Shown: positions 8,735-17,739 of the stretch, piece by piece
How positions within the stretch are numbered: position 1 is the stretch's first letter
How the letters are laid out: each line of letters starts with the position of its first letter
NCBI GenBank assembly: GCA_963822825.1
Contig: CAWGIW010000006.1
Location: 248,001-312,000, forward strand
Length of the DNA: 64,000 bases
Direction of reading: 5' to 3'
DNA from: JAWWPY01 sp963822825
GTDB lineage: Bacteria; Actinomycetota; Actinomycetes; Streptosporangiales; Streptosporangiaceae
Program-made: the position numbers and the translations under genes
Notes under the pieces: model-generated
Told to the model about the DNA's origin: nothing
What the model saw: only the letters and a program-made list of their open reading frames with translations
Database searches by the model: none

Positions 8735-9499
8735 ATGCAGCGCTTGCAGGACCGATGCGCCGTCGTCACCGGCGCGGCCAGCGGCATCGGGCTGGCCGCC
8801 GCCCGTCGGCTGGCCGCCGAGGGCGCCCACGTCGTCGCCGTCAACCTGGACGAGGAAGCCGGCAAGGTCACCGCCGACGAGGTCGGCGGCCTGTTCATCC
8901 GCGCCGACGTGACCTGCGAAGACGACGTACGGCAGATGTACGAGGTGGCGGTGGGCCGGTACGGGTCCGTCAACATCGCGTTCAACAACGCCGGCATCTC
9001 GCCGCCCGACGACGACTCGATCCTGTCCACCGGCCTTGACACCTGGCAGCGGGTCCAGGATGTCAACCTGACTTCGGTCTACCTGTGCTGCAAATATGCG
9101 ATCCCGCAGATGCGGCGCCAGGGCAAGGGCTCGGTCATCAACACCGCGTCCTTCGTCGCGGTGATGGGCGCCGCGACGTCGCAGATCTCCTACACCGCGT
9201 CCAAGGGCGGCGTGCTCGCGATGAGCCGCGAGCTGGGCGTGCAGTTCGCCCGGGAGGGCATCCGGGTTAACGCACTGTGCCCCGGGCCGGTGAACACGCC
9301 GCTGCTGCGCGACCTGTTCGCCGCCGACCCGGAACGCGCCGCCCGGCGGCTGGTTCATATCCCGATGGGCCGGTTCGCCGAGCCGGAGGAAATCGCGGCC
9401 GCGGTCGCGTTCCTGGCCAGCGACGACTCTTCGTTCATCACGGCCTCCAGCTTCCTGGTGGACGGCGGCATCTCCGGCGCCTACGTGACGCCGCTGTGA
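8735..9499 (+). CDS. Short-chain dehydrogenase/reductase
   Basis: A 254-residue classical SDR with VTGAASGIG (NAD(P)-binding), NNAG, the catalytic Ser region INTASF, and YTASK (Tyr and Lys of the YxxxK motif). The C-terminal GRFAEPEEIAAAVAFLASDDSSFITASSFLVDGG is standard. The ATG at 8735 has AAGGAG at 8718-8723; the in-frame GTG at 8723 overlaps that site and is less likely. The stop overlaps the next gene's GTG (GTGA). In this cluster it occupies the position of an oxidation step, and oxidising a gamma-glutamyl amino alcohol to its aldehyde is the suggested role. A steroid, sugar or fatty substrate cannot be excluded from sequence alone. Confidence 0.88.
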   Translation: MQRLQDRCAVVTGAASGIGLAAARRLAAEGAHVVAVNLDEEAGKVTADEVGGLFIRADVTCEDDVRQMYEVAVGRYGSVNIAFNNAGISPPDDDSILSTGLDTWQRVQDVNLTSVYLCCKYAIPQMRRQGKGSVINTASFVAVMGAATSQISYTASKGGVLAMSRELGVQFAREGIRVNALCPGPVNTPLLRDLFAADPERAARRLVHIPMGRFAEPEEIAAAVAFLASDDSSFITASSFLVDGGISGAYVTPL

Positions 9500-10321
9500 G
9501 GCCGCTCATCGGGCTCAGCGCGTACGCCGAGCCAGGCCCGGTGGGCCGCCTGGAACTCCCCCGCCGTCCTGCTGCCCCTCGCCTACGCGGAGCAGGTCGC
9601 GGAGGCGGGTGGCGTCCCCGTGCTGCTGCCGCCGGTGGCCGGGATCGCGGCCGCGGCAGGCCGGCTGGACGGCCTCGTGCTGACCGGCGGCGGGGACATC
9701 GATCCCGCCGCCTACGGTGCCGAGCCGCATTCGCTGACCGACCGGGTGAGCCAGCAACGGGACCGTGCCGAGCTGGAACTGCTGGCGGCCGGCCTGGCCG
9801 CCCGGCTGCCGGTGCTCGGCATCTGCCGCGGGCTGCAGGTGCTCAACGTGGCCAGGGGCGGCACCCTTCATCAGCACCTGCCCGACGCCCCCGGCCTGGA
9901 TGGCCTCGCGGCGCACAGCCCGGCCCCCGGCACCTATGGATCGCATCCGGTCCGGATCGCCTCCGGCAGCAAGCTGGCGGAGATCCTCGCCCCCGCTGAT
10001 GAGCCGGGCACCAGCCGGCCCGGAAACAATGGGTCCAGGAGGAGTGGGCCTGGCCCCCTGGAGTGTGCCGTGCCCACGTCCCATCACCAGGCGGTCAACC
10101 GGCTCGGCGACGGGCTGACGGCCACCGCGTGGGCGGCGGACGGGGTCATCGAGGCGGTGGAACTCGCCGCGGTCAGCCCCGGCCAGCACCCGTTCGTCCT
10201 GGCCGTGCAGTGGCATCCCGAGGCCGGCGACGACCCCCGCCTGTTCCAGGCCCTGATCGCCGCCGCCTCATCCCGGTCCGTCACAGCGGCGGGCGACCTG
10301 GCCGACAGGTCGAGCCTCTAG
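9496..10321 (+). pseudogene. PuuD-like gamma-glutamyl amide hydrolase (class I glutamine amidotransferase), frameshifted
   Basis: The product belongs to the peptidase C26/PuuD family, which cleaves gamma-glutamyl amides to glutamate plus the amine-derived acid. Translation from GTG 9496 (overlapping the SDR stop) gives RPLIGLSAYAEP. The family sequence then continues only in the next frame as ARWAAWNSPAVLLPLAYAEQ. One extra base around 9535 explains the shift. Downstream the protein is intact, with the nucleophile in GICRGLQVLN and the His/Glu of QWHPEA. No start codon or ribosome-binding site suits the downstream frame before 9620. It is either a real lesion that breaks the pathway's last step or an indel error in the assembly. 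Confidence 0.82.
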
Positions 10322-10324
10322 ACT
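10319..10324 (+). promoter_or_regulatory. Leaderless -10 box TAGACT
   Basis: TAGACT lies seven bases before the GTG of the ABC ATPase and no Shine-Dalgarno sequence is visible. This is the arrangement expected for a leaderless mRNA. The box overlaps the stop codon of the preceding gene. Confidence 0.5.
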
Positions 10325-10331
10325 CGCGTTC

Positions 10332-11258
10332 GTGAGCGCTGCCCCCGCAGTCGAGATCAGTGGACTCGTCAAGCGGTATGGGCGGACCGCCGCGGTGGAC
10401 GGGCTCTCACTGCGGGCCGAGCGGGGGGCGGTCACGGCGGTGCTGGGGCCGAACGGGGCGGGCAAGACCACGACGATCGAGATCTGCGAAGGTTACCGGC
10501 GGAGCGACGAGGGCACGGTCCGGGTACTGGGGCTGGACCCGGTCGCGGACGCGCGCGAACTGCGCCCCAAGGTCGGCGTGATGCTCCAGGCGGGCGGTAT
10601 CCCGCCCACGGTGCGGCCCGGAGAGTACCTGCGGGTGCTCGCGCGGTTCTATGCCCGGCCCATCGAGCCGGAGGCGCTGCTGACCTGGCTTGGGCTCACT
10701 GGCTGCCTGCGGACGCCGTTCAAGCGGCTTTCGGGTGGCCAGCAGCAGCGTGTTTCCCTGGCCGCGGCCGTGATCGGCCGTCCTGAGCTGGTTTTCCTTG
10801 ATGAGCCCACCGCGGGCCTCGACCCGCAAGCGCGGCACGCCACCTGGGAACTGATCGCCAGCCTGCGTGCCTCCGGCACCAGCGTGATCCTCACCACCCA
10901 CTATATGGACGAAGCACAGAGGCTGGCGGACCGTGTCGCCATCATCGACCACGGCCGGATGGTCGTGACCGGCACCCCGGCGGACCTCACCGGCACGACC
11001 GGCCAGCTCAGGTTCCGGGCCGAGCCCGGCCTGGACACCGACGGGTTGCTCGCGGCCCTGCCGCCGGGCACCGCGGCCAAAGAGTCACCCGCCGGGCACT
11101 ACATCGTGGAGGTGCCGGACCGCGTTGACCCTCAGCTCCTGGCCGCGGTGACCGCATGGTGCGCCGAGCGCGGCGTGCTCGCCCAGGACCTGCGCATCGA
11201 AAGCCGCAGCCTGGAGGACGTCTTCCTCGAGCTGACCGGGCGGGAGCTGCGCTCGTGA
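10332..11258 (+). CDS. ABC transporter ATP-binding protein (DrrA-like)
   Basis: A 308-residue ABC ATPase with Walker A GPNGAGKTT at 39-47, the signature LSGGQQQR near 133, Walker B LVFLDEP, and the switch His in LTTHYMDE. A C-terminal extension after the nucleotide-binding domain is typical of the DrrA/CcmA export group. Its stop overlaps the permease start (GTGA), so the pair forms one exporter. Together with ctaA downstream it reproduces an arrangement also present near suf in mycobacteria. The transported substrate is unknown; a link to haem A or respiratory-complex assembly is only positional. Confidence 0.9.
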   Translation: MSAAPAVEISGLVKRYGRTAAVDGLSLRAERGAVTAVLGPNGAGKTTTIEICEGYRRSDEGTVRVLGLDPVADARELRPKVGVMLQAGGIPPTVRPGEYLRVLARFYARPIEPEALLTWLGLTGCLRTPFKRLSGGQQQRVSLAAAVIGRPELVFLDEPTAGLDPQARHATWELIASLRASGTSVILTTHYMDEAQRLADRVAIIDHGRMVVTGTPADLTGTTGQLRFRAEPGLDTDGLLAALPPGTAAKESPAGHYIVEVPDRVDPQLLAAVTAWCAERGVLAQDLRIESRSLEDVFLELTGRELRS

Positions 11259-12058
11259 CTGAGGCCGTGCCCGCCAGCCCGGCGACGCGTGAGTGGCCCG
11301 CCCCAGCGCCCGGCGCGGCGCCACTGGCCAGGATGATCACCGCGCAGGCGGCCCTGGAACTGCGGACACTGGTCCGCAACGGCGAACAGTTGCTGCTCAC
11401 GCTGGTCATCCCGGTGCTGCTGCTCGCCGCGTTCAGCCTCGAGCCGCTGGTCAAGGTCGGATCCGGGCCCAGGGTCAACTTCCTGGTACCAGGGATCATC
11501 GCGCTTGCGGTGATGTCCACCGCCTTCACCAGCCAGGCCATCGCGACCGGATTCGAGCGCCGGTACGGAGTGCTCAAGCGCCTTGGCTCCACACCGCTGC
11601 AACGCGGCGGGCTGATCGCCGCCAAGACCAGCGCCGTGATCGTCGTCGAGCTCGTGCAGGCGGTCGTGATCATCGGAGTCGGCCTGGCGCTCGGCTGGCG
11701 GCCGGCCGCCAGCTCACCAGCGGCCGCCTGGGTCGTGCTGCTGATCCTCGCGGGCACCGCCGCGTTCAGTGGGCTCGCCCTGCTGATGGCGGGGACGCTG
11801 CGGGCGGAGGCCACCCTCGCCGCCGCCAACCTGGTGTATCTCGTGCTGCTCGGCGTCGGGGGGATCATTTTCCCGCTGACCAGGTTCCCAGCCGGAGCGC
11901 AGACGGTGCTGCGGCTGCTGCCCTCGGGGGCGCTGTCCGACGGCCTGCATTCCGTGCTCCAGCACGGAGGCGGTCTCCCGCTCCGCGACCTGGTCGTGCT
12001 GGCCATTTGGGCGGCCGTCGGCATCGGCCTGGCCAGTCGCCTGTTCCGCTGGGAATAA
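11255..12058 (+). CDS. ABC-2 type transporter permease
   Basis: The 267-residue membrane protein starts at a GTG that overlaps the ATPase stop. After a cytoplasmic N-terminal segment (to about residue 45) it has six hydrophobic segments, with the ABC-2 permease hallmark FLVPGIIALAVMSTAFTS and ERRYGVLKRLGSTPLQRGGLIAAK. It is the membrane partner of the preceding ATPase. The open frame begins upstream, but the coupled start gives the expected length. Substrate unknown. Confidence 0.88.
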   Translation: MTEAVPASPATREWPAPAPGAAPLARMITAQAALELRTLVRNGEQLLLTLVIPVLLLAAFSLEPLVKVGSGPRVNFLVPGIIALAVMSTAFTSQAIATGFERRYGVLKRLGSTPLQRGGLIAAKTSAVIVVELVQAVVIIGVGLALGWRPAASSPAAAWVVLLILAGTAAFSGLALLMAGTLRAEATLAAANLVYLVLLGVGGIIFPLTRFPAGAQTVLRLLPSGALSDGLHSVLQHGGGLPLRDLVVLAIWAAVGIGLASRLFRWE

Positions 12059-12102
12059 CGGTCACGGCCAGCGGCCGGGGGCCGGCCCCGATCAGTGCGG
12101 TA

Positions 12103-13017
12103 TTGCTCGGCGGGTTGCCGCCCTCGGTGCTCGTTCTCACCGGCATCGTCTCGGTGCAGGTCGGCGCGGGCCTGGCGGCCAGGCTGTTCTCCGAGATCCC
12201 GCCTGCGGCGGTGACCGGGCTGCGGCTATGGACCGCCGCGGCGCTGCTCGTTGCGGTCGGCTGGCGGGGACTGGCCGCCGCTGTCCGCCAGTTGGCGGCG
12301 GGCCGGGCCGGGCGGGATACCGCGGTCGTGGCGGCCTTCGGCGTGACCCTGGCCGTCATGAACTTCTCGATCTACCAGGCCTTCGCCAGGATCCCGCTCG
12401 GCGTCGCGGTGACCATCGAGTTCCTCGGCCCGCTCGCCGTGGCGGTGGCCGCCTCGCGCCGGGCCGTGGACCTGCTGTGGGTGACGCTGGCCGCGGCCGG
12501 GGTGGTGCTGCTCGCCCACGCCGGGGACACGGCCGGTCCCGGCGCCCATGACGGCCGCGGCGTGCCGCTGGCCGGGATCGCGTTCGCACTGGTCGCCGCG
12601 GCCGCGTGGGCCGCGTACATCCTGCTCAGCGCGGCGACGGGACGGCGCTTCCCCGGATCGTCCGGCCTGGTGATTGCCATGCTCATCGCCGGTGTGCTGG
12701 TGACGCCCGCCGGGGTGATCGCTGGTGGCACCGCCCTGCTGCGGCCAGGAGTACTCGCGGTCGGCGTCGCGATCGGGCTGCTGTCATCGATCATCCCGTA
12801 CTCCCTGGAGCTGGAAGCGCTGCGCCGGATCCCGGCCCAGGTGTTCGGCATCTGGATGAGCCTGGAGCCCGCAGTGGCCGCGCTGGTCGGGCTGGTCATG
12901 CTGGGCCAGAGCCTGGCCGCGCGCGAGTGGGCCGCCATCGGCTGCGTGACGGTGGCCTGCGCGGGCGCGGCGCGCGGGGGCCCGGCCGACCGGGTGGGGC
13001 CCCCGCCCGCGGCCTGA
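12103..13017 (+). CDS. EamA/DMT-family transporter (RhtA-like)
   Basis: About 304 residues with ten hydrophobic segments and two EamA repeats. The opening SVLVLTGIVSVQVGAGLAA and FSIYQAFARIPLGVAVTIEFLGPL resemble the RhtA threonine/homoserine exporter group. The gene begins within 50 nt of the permease stop, but no ATG is available. TTG 12103, TTG 12115 and GTG 12127 are the candidates and none has a strong ribosome-binding site, so the N-terminus is uncertain. The frame is open far upstream into the permease gene, which is a reading-frame shadow rather than a fusion. The exported compound is not known. Confidence 0.8.
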   Translation: MLGGLPPSVLVLTGIVSVQVGAGLAARLFSEIPPAAVTGLRLWTAAALLVAVGWRGLAAAVRQLAAGRAGRDTAVVAAFGVTLAVMNFSIYQAFARIPLGVAVTIEFLGPLAVAVAASRRAVDLLWVTLAAAGVVLLAHAGDTAGPGAHDGRGVPLAGIAFALVAAAAWAAYILLSAATGRRFPGSSGLVIAMLIAGVLVTPAGVIAGGTALLRPGVLAVGVAIGLLSSIIPYSLELEALRRIPAQVFGIWMSLEPAVAALVGLVMLGQSLAAREWAAIGCVTVACAGAARGGPADRVGPPPAA

Positions 13018-13078
13018 GCACCCACGGGTCGCGGCCGCCCGATCGGGACCAACGGATGCGGGCCAGCCGGGGCGCTCC

Positions 13079-13084
13079 TACCAT
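13079..13084 (+). promoter_or_regulatory. Leaderless -10 box TACCAT before ctaA
   Basis: TACCAT is followed by six bases and then the GTG of ctaA at 13091, with no Shine-Dalgarno sequence. Transcription would start at or beside the start codon. Confidence 0.55.
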
Positions 13085-13090
13085 GGGTGC

Positions 13091-14140
13091 GTGCCTGCCG
13101 ACCCGGTTCCCCCCGCTGACCGCCCGGATGCCCCCGCCCGGCCCTGGGTCGCTCCGGCGCTGCGGCGGTGGGCCGCGCCGCTGCTTGATCCCACGCCGGG
13201 CACCATGCGGGTGATCGCGCTGGCCGGCATCCTGGCCAACGCCGGGATCATCATGACGGGTGCCGCCGTCCGGCTCAGCAAGTCCGGCCTGGGCTGCCCG
13301 GATTGGCCGGAATGCACCCGGAGCAGCCTGGTCGCCGCGCCGACCCGCGGGGATCCCATGTTCCACACCTGGATCGAGTTCGGGAACCGGACCCTGACGG
13401 GCGCGCTCATGGTGGTCGCCGTGGCCGTGCTCATCGCCGCCTGGCAGTTCCGGCCCGCCGGCACCCGCCGCCGGGATCTGGTCTGGCTGGCCGCCGCCCA
13501 GCCGCTCGGGGTGCTGGCCCAGGCGGTGCTGGGCGGCATCGTGGTGCTGACGAAACTCAACCCGGCCTGGGTGTCCGTGCACTTCATGGTGTCGATCGCG
13601 GTCGTGGCCGCCGCCGTCGTGCTGTATGTCCGGTGCGGTGAGGGAACCGCGCCCGCGAGGCCGCTGGCCCGCATCGACCAGCGCCTCATGGCCCGGGGGC
13701 TGGTCGGGCTGGTGGCGGTGATGCTCGCCGCCGGGACCGTGGTCACCGGCACCGGGCCGCTCGCTGGGGCCGGCGACGTGCAGCGCTACCACTTGCCGCT
13801 GGAGGGCGTGACCCAGCTGCACGCGGACATCGGCTGGACGATGGGCATGCTGGTCACGGTGCTGGCCCTCAGCCTGCGGCTGGGCGGCGCGCCGCGGCCG
13901 CTGGCCCGGCTGGGCTGGCTGATGTTCTTCCTGGTCTTCGCGCAGGGGGCGATCGGGTATGCCCAGTACTTCTCCGGGCTGCCGGCCGGGCTGGTCTGGG
14001 TGCACGTCTCCGATGCGGTGCTGATCTGGATCGTGGCGCTACGGCTGATGTTCGCCACCCGCGACCGAGGCCCGGTCACCGGGACCTCCGACGTCCCGGT
14101 GGGCCAGACCCGCCCGGTAGCGGCCACACCCGCGCGGTAA
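13091..14140 (+). CDS. ctaA: Heme A synthase CtaA
   Basis: CtaA oxidises the C8 methyl of heme O to give heme A for aa3-type cytochrome oxidase, acting in the cytoplasmic membrane. The 349-residue protein has eight hydrophobic segments. It carries the diagnostic RLSKSGLGCPDWPECTR motif, with the two Cys seven residues apart as in the Bacillus-type enzyme. Conserved His residues occur at FHTWIEFGNR, VHFMVS, QLHADIGW and WVHVSDA. It is 4 nt from the convergent PrsW-like gene. The charged C-terminal tail (after residue about 320) is variable in the family. Confidence 0.93.
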   Translation: MPADPVPPADRPDAPARPWVAPALRRWAAPLLDPTPGTMRVIALAGILANAGIIMTGAAVRLSKSGLGCPDWPECTRSSLVAAPTRGDPMFHTWIEFGNRTLTGALMVVAVAVLIAAWQFRPAGTRRRDLVWLAAAQPLGVLAQAVLGGIVVLTKLNPAWVSVHFMVSIAVVAAAVVLYVRCGEGTAPARPLARIDQRLMARGLVGLVAVMLAAGTVVTGTGPLAGAGDVQRYHLPLEGVTQLHADIGWTMGMLVTVLALSLRLGGAPRPLARLGWLMFFLVFAQGAIGYAQYFSGLPAGLVWVHVSDAVLIWIVALRLMFATRDRGPVTGTSDVPVGQTRPVAATPAR

Positions 14141-14144
14141 CGCG

Positions 14145-15395
14145 CTAGCCGGTCTCCACGGCGGGCCCAGCCCGGTGGCGGCCGAACCCGGAGTGCGTGC
14201 GCGGCGCCCACGGCGGATGGGGCGGCTCGGGCTGATGCCTGAAGAAAGTGTTGCGCGCCAGGGCCATCAGCCGCAGCAGTGCCTGGCGGCGCTGCTCGAA
14301 CTGGTCGGCGGCGATCACGCCCCGCTCCTGGCGCAGGTGGAGCAGCGCGAGTTCGGTGGCGGCGAGCTGGTAGTCGGCCATGGCCGCGGCGGCGGCCCGG
14401 CCACCGGTGGACCGCGCCCACTGCCGGGCCGCCCGGCGTTCCCGCAGCGTGGCGAGCATCCGCAAGTCGGCCTCGGTGACCAGGCCAGTGGGCTCGTAGA
14501 CCGGGAGGAATCGCCAGATCAGCCGGATGATACGGCGCCGGTCCGCGATGATCACCCCGATGAGGCCGGCGAACACGAAGGCCAGGACCAGGTAGCCGAC
14601 CGCGAGCCCGGCGAGGCCCAGCGCGGTCAGCGCGTTCCACGTCCCGTGCAGAAGCATGGCGGCCAGCAGGCCGACCGGAATCGCCCACCGGCCATGCCGG
14701 TGGGTCGCCGCGTACGCGACGCCGATCCCGGTCATTGACGTGAAGATCGGGTGTGCGAAGGGGGCCAGTACGCCCCGCAGCACGAAGGTGATGCCGAGCA
14801 GTCGCACGCCACCCACCTCGGGCCGGACCAGCGCGTCGATGTAGTAGCCCAGGTTCTCGGTCATCGCGAAGCCGAGGCCCACCATGGCGGCATAGATGAT
14901 CCCGTCGGTCGGCCCGTCCAGTTCCTGGCGCCGCCGCCACAGGAGCACGATCAGGACCAGGCCCTTGAGGGACTCCTCTACCACGGGCGCGCCGAACGTC
15001 GCCGAGATGTACTGCCCGGTGGTCTTGCCGAGGTCCGGCTGCGTGATGAAGAGCAAGCCGGCCGTGTTGATCACCGCCGCGAGCAGCGCGGCGATCCCGG
15101 CCCCCCACGCGAACGCGAACGCCAGGTTGATCCGGGGCTCAGGTTCCAGCCGGTCGGCCAGCAGCACGAGGGCCACCAGCAGCGGGACCGGCAGCAAGGC
15201 GAAGGGGAGCGCGATGAGGAACGGCGCCACGCTGTGCCCCGCGGCGTCCACGCTTTGCAGCAGGTCGGCGCCGAGCACGACCATGCCGCACACGATCGCC
15301 ACCACGATGCCCGCGATGAAGCCCGCCCGCGGGCGGCCGGGGCCGCGCCCGGCGATGACGGCCCGCGGGTCGAAATCGGGCAGCGGGGGGGCCAT
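14145..15395 (-). CDS. PrsW-family intramembrane metalloprotease
   Basis: The 416-residue multi-pass membrane protein carries the PrsW/CPBP-like catalytic motifs: VVEESLKG (EExxKG), FAMTENLGYY (FxxxEN) and LLHGTWNAL. PrsW relatives cleave anti-sigma factors within the membrane in Bacillus; here the target is unknown. About eight membrane spans are followed by a cytoplasmic C-terminal region (from about 290) with a mixed-charge helical stretch. The ATG at 15395 is chosen because a TACGCT box sits seven bases upstream; the open frame itself runs to 15761 across the divergent promoter region. It is convergent with ctaA and divergent from tkt. Confidence 0.82.
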   Translation of the reverse strand: MAPPLPDFDPRAVIAGRGPGRPRAGFIAGIVVAIVCGMVVLGADLLQSVDAAGHSVAPFLIALPFALLPVPLLVALVLLADRLEPEPRINLAFAFAWGAGIAALLAAVINTAGLLFITQPDLGKTTGQYISATFGAPVVEESLKGLVLIVLLWRRRQELDGPTDGIIYAAMVGLGFAMTENLGYYIDALVRPEVGGVRLLGITFVLRGVLAPFAHPIFTSMTGIGVAYAATHRHGRWAIPVGLLAAMLLHGTWNALTALGLAGLAVGYLVLAFVFAGLIGVIIADRRRIIRLIWRFLPVYEPTGLVTEADLRMLATLRERRAARQWARSTGGRAAAAAMADYQLAATELALLHLRQERGVIAADQFEQRRQALLRLMALARNTFFRHQPEPPHPPWAPRTHSGFGRHRAGPAVETG

Positions 15396-15402
15396 GGCAG
15401 GG

Positions 15403-15408
15403 AGCGTA
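15403..15408 (-). promoter_or_regulatory. Leaderless -10 box TACGCT before the PrsW-like gene
   Basis: On the minus strand TACGCT is followed by seven bases and the ATG at 15395. The same 190-nt divergent gap carries TAGGGT at 15511-15516 as a possible -10 for the transketolase operon on the other strand. Confidence 0.45.
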
Positions 15409-15585
15409 CCCGCCTGCCGTCGGCGTCGCGGCGGACAACCCGCGGTGAACACCCCGTGCCGGGCAGGCCGGCCCCGCGGGGGGCGGCCCGGGCATGGCGC
15501 ACACTGGGGATAGGGTCGTCCCAGCGACCGAAAGCTCGCCGCCGCGCGGGTCGGCGCGGGCCTGGAGAGGAGCCCTGATCCCACG

Positions 15586-17718
15586 GTGAGCAGCCCATCT
15601 GATGCCACGCCAGCCAGCACGCTCGAGTGGACCGCGACGGACGCGCGCACCGTGGACCTGATCCGGGTCCTGGCCATGGACGCGGTGGAAGAGGCCGGTT
15701 CTGGGCACCCAGGAACGGCGATGAGCCTGGCCCCGGCCGCGTATCTGCTCTTCCAGCGCATCCTGCGGCACGATCCGGCCGATCCGGGCTGGCTGGGCCG
15801 GGATCGTTTCGTGCTGTCGTGCGGTCACTCCAGCCTGTCGCTCTATATTCAGCTCTACCTGTCCGGCTACGGGCTCACCCTCGATGACCTGCGGACCTAC
15901 CGGAAGTGGGGCAGTCGCACTCCCGGGCACCCGGAGCATGGGCTTACCCCCGGGGTGGAGACCACGACCGGCCCGCTCGGCCAGGGCCTCGGGAACGCGG
16001 TCGGCATGGCCATGGCGGCCCGCCGCGAGCGCGGGCTGCTCGACCCCGCCGCAGCCCCTGGAACCAGCCCGTTTGATCACCACATCTACGTGTTTGCCTC
16101 CGACGGCGACATCGAGGAAGGCCTCAGCCACGAGGTGTCCGCCCTCGCCGCGCACCAGGATCTGGGCAACCTGGTACTGCTCTACGACGACAACACCATC
16201 TCGATCGAGGACGATACGAACATCGCCAAGTCCGAGGATGTCTGTGCCCGGTACGAGGCCTACGGCTGGCATGTGCAGCGGGTGAACTGGCGCCACCCGG
16301 ACGGCTATCAGGAGGACGCCGACGCGCTGTACCAGGCCCTGATCACGGCCCGGAATCACACCGGGCGGCCGTCCCTGATCGCGCTCCGGACGATCATCGC
16401 CTGGCCGGCGCCGCACGCCCAGAACACCGGTGCGGCGCACGGGGCGGCGCTCGGCGCGGCCGAGGTGGCCGCGACCAAAGAGATCCTCGGCTTCGACCCG
16501 GCGGTGTCCTTCCCCACCGAGGACGCGCTGGTCGCGCACGCGCGGAAGGTCGCGGACCGGGGCAAGCGGCTGCGGGCCGAGTGGGACGAGTCCTTTGCCG
16601 CCTGGACCGGCACCCATCCTGAGCAGGCGGCGCTGCTGGACCGGCTGAGGGCCAGGCGGCGACCGGACGGGTGGACGGACGCTCTGCCGAGCTTCCCAGC
16701 CGACCCCAAGGGGACCGCCACCAGAAAGGCATCAGGCAAGATCCTCAACGAACTGGCCGCCGTACTGCCGGAGCTCTGGGGGGGCTCGGCCGACCTGGCG
16801 GGAAGCAACGACACCACGATGGCCGGCGAGCCATCGTTCATCCCGCCCGAGCACCAGACCAGGCTCTACCCAGGCAGCGAATACGGCCGGACACTGCACT
16901 TCGGGATCAGGGAACACGCCATGGGCGCGATCCTGAACGGCATCGTGCTGCACGGCCTCACCAGGCCGTACGGCGGCACGTTCCTCGTGTTCAGTGACTA
17001 CATGCGCCCGTCCGTGCGGCTGGCCGCGCTGATGGGCCAGCCGGTGACGTACGTCTGGACGCACGACTCCATCGGGCTCGGCGAGGACGGGCCCACCCAC
17101 CAGCCGGTCGAGCACCTGTGGGCCCTGCGCGCCATCCACGGCCTGGACGTGGTGCGCCCGGGCGACGCGAACGAGACGGTGGTGGCCTGGCGGACCATCC
17201 TGGAGAACACCGACCGGCCCGCCGGCCTGTGCCTGAGCAGGCAGAACATGCCGGTACTGGACCGCTCACGAGGCAGCGCGGACGGTCTGGCCAGCGCGGA
17301 AGGCACGGCCCGGGGAGGCTACGTCCTGGCCGAGGGCGCGAGCGGGGAACCCGAAGTGATCATCATCGCCACAGGCAGCGAGGTGCAGATCGCGCTGGCC
17401 GCCCGGGGCGCCCTGGAGCAGGACGGAATTTCCACCCGCGTGGTCTCCATGCCGTGTGTGGAATGGTTTGCCGGGCAGGATACGTCTTACCAGGAAGAAG
17501 TACTGCCGCCGGGTGTCCGCGCGCGGGTCAGCGTCGAGGCTGGCATCGCGCTGGGCTGGCGGGGGTTCGTGGGAGATGCCGGTGAGTGTGTCAGCCTTGA
17601 ACACTATGGAGCATCCGCCGCGTACACCACGCTGTACGAGAAGTTCGGGATCACCCCGGACCGGGTGGCGGCGGCCGCCCGGTCAAGCCTGACCCGGCTG
17701 AGCACCTCACGCGACTGA
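15586..17718 (+). CDS. tkt: Transketolase
   Basis: Transketolase is a thiamine-diphosphate enzyme that moves two-carbon units between sugar phosphates in the non-oxidative pentose phosphate pathway. The 710-residue protein has the full domain set: GSGHPG near the N-terminus, GPLGQGLGNAVGMA, the diphosphate/metal motif ASDGDIEEG, and THDSIGLGEDGPTHQPVE of the pyrimidine domain. The C-terminal domain is also complete. It starts at GTG with GGAG upstream. It heads a tkt-tal-pgi-zwf-opcA-pgl operon with minimal spacing, which couples glucose-6-phosphate entry, the oxidative branch and carbon shuffling. Confidence 0.97.
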   Translation: MSSPSDATPASTLEWTATDARTVDLIRVLAMDAVEEAGSGHPGTAMSLAPAAYLLFQRILRHDPADPGWLGRDRFVLSCGHSSLSLYIQLYLSGYGLTLDDLRTYRKWGSRTPGHPEHGLTPGVETTTGPLGQGLGNAVGMAMAARRERGLLDPAAAPGTSPFDHHIYVFASDGDIEEGLSHEVSALAAHQDLGNLVLLYDDNTISIEDDTNIAKSEDVCARYEAYGWHVQRVNWRHPDGYQEDADALYQALITARNHTGRPSLIALRTIIAWPAPHAQNTGAAHGAALGAAEVAATKEILGFDPAVSFPTEDALVAHARKVADRGKRLRAEWDESFAAWTGTHPEQAALLDRLRARRRPDGWTDALPSFPADPKGTATRKASGKILNELAAVLPELWGGSADLAGSNDTTMAGEPSFIPPEHQTRLYPGSEYGRTLHFGIREHAMGAILNGIVLHGLTRPYGGTFLVFSDYMRPSVRLAALMGQPVTYVWTHDSIGLGEDGPTHQPVEHLWALRAIHGLDVVRPGDANETVVAWRTILENTDRPAGLCLSRQNMPVLDRSRGSADGLASAEGTARGGYVLAEGASGEPEVIIIATGSEVQIALAARGALEQDGISTRVVSMPCVEWFAGQDTSYQEEVLPPGVRARVSVEAGIALGWRGFVGDAGECVSLEHYGASAAYTTLYEKFGITPDRVAAAARSSLTRLSTSRD

Positions 17719-17739
17719 CAAAGCAAGGAGCCAGGAGTC

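Noticed and set aside
11293..13017. Continuous frame that would fuse part of the ABC permease region with the EamA transporter
   Set aside because: The first 250 codons read as an Arg-rich shadow of the permease. The transporter begins only after the permease stop.
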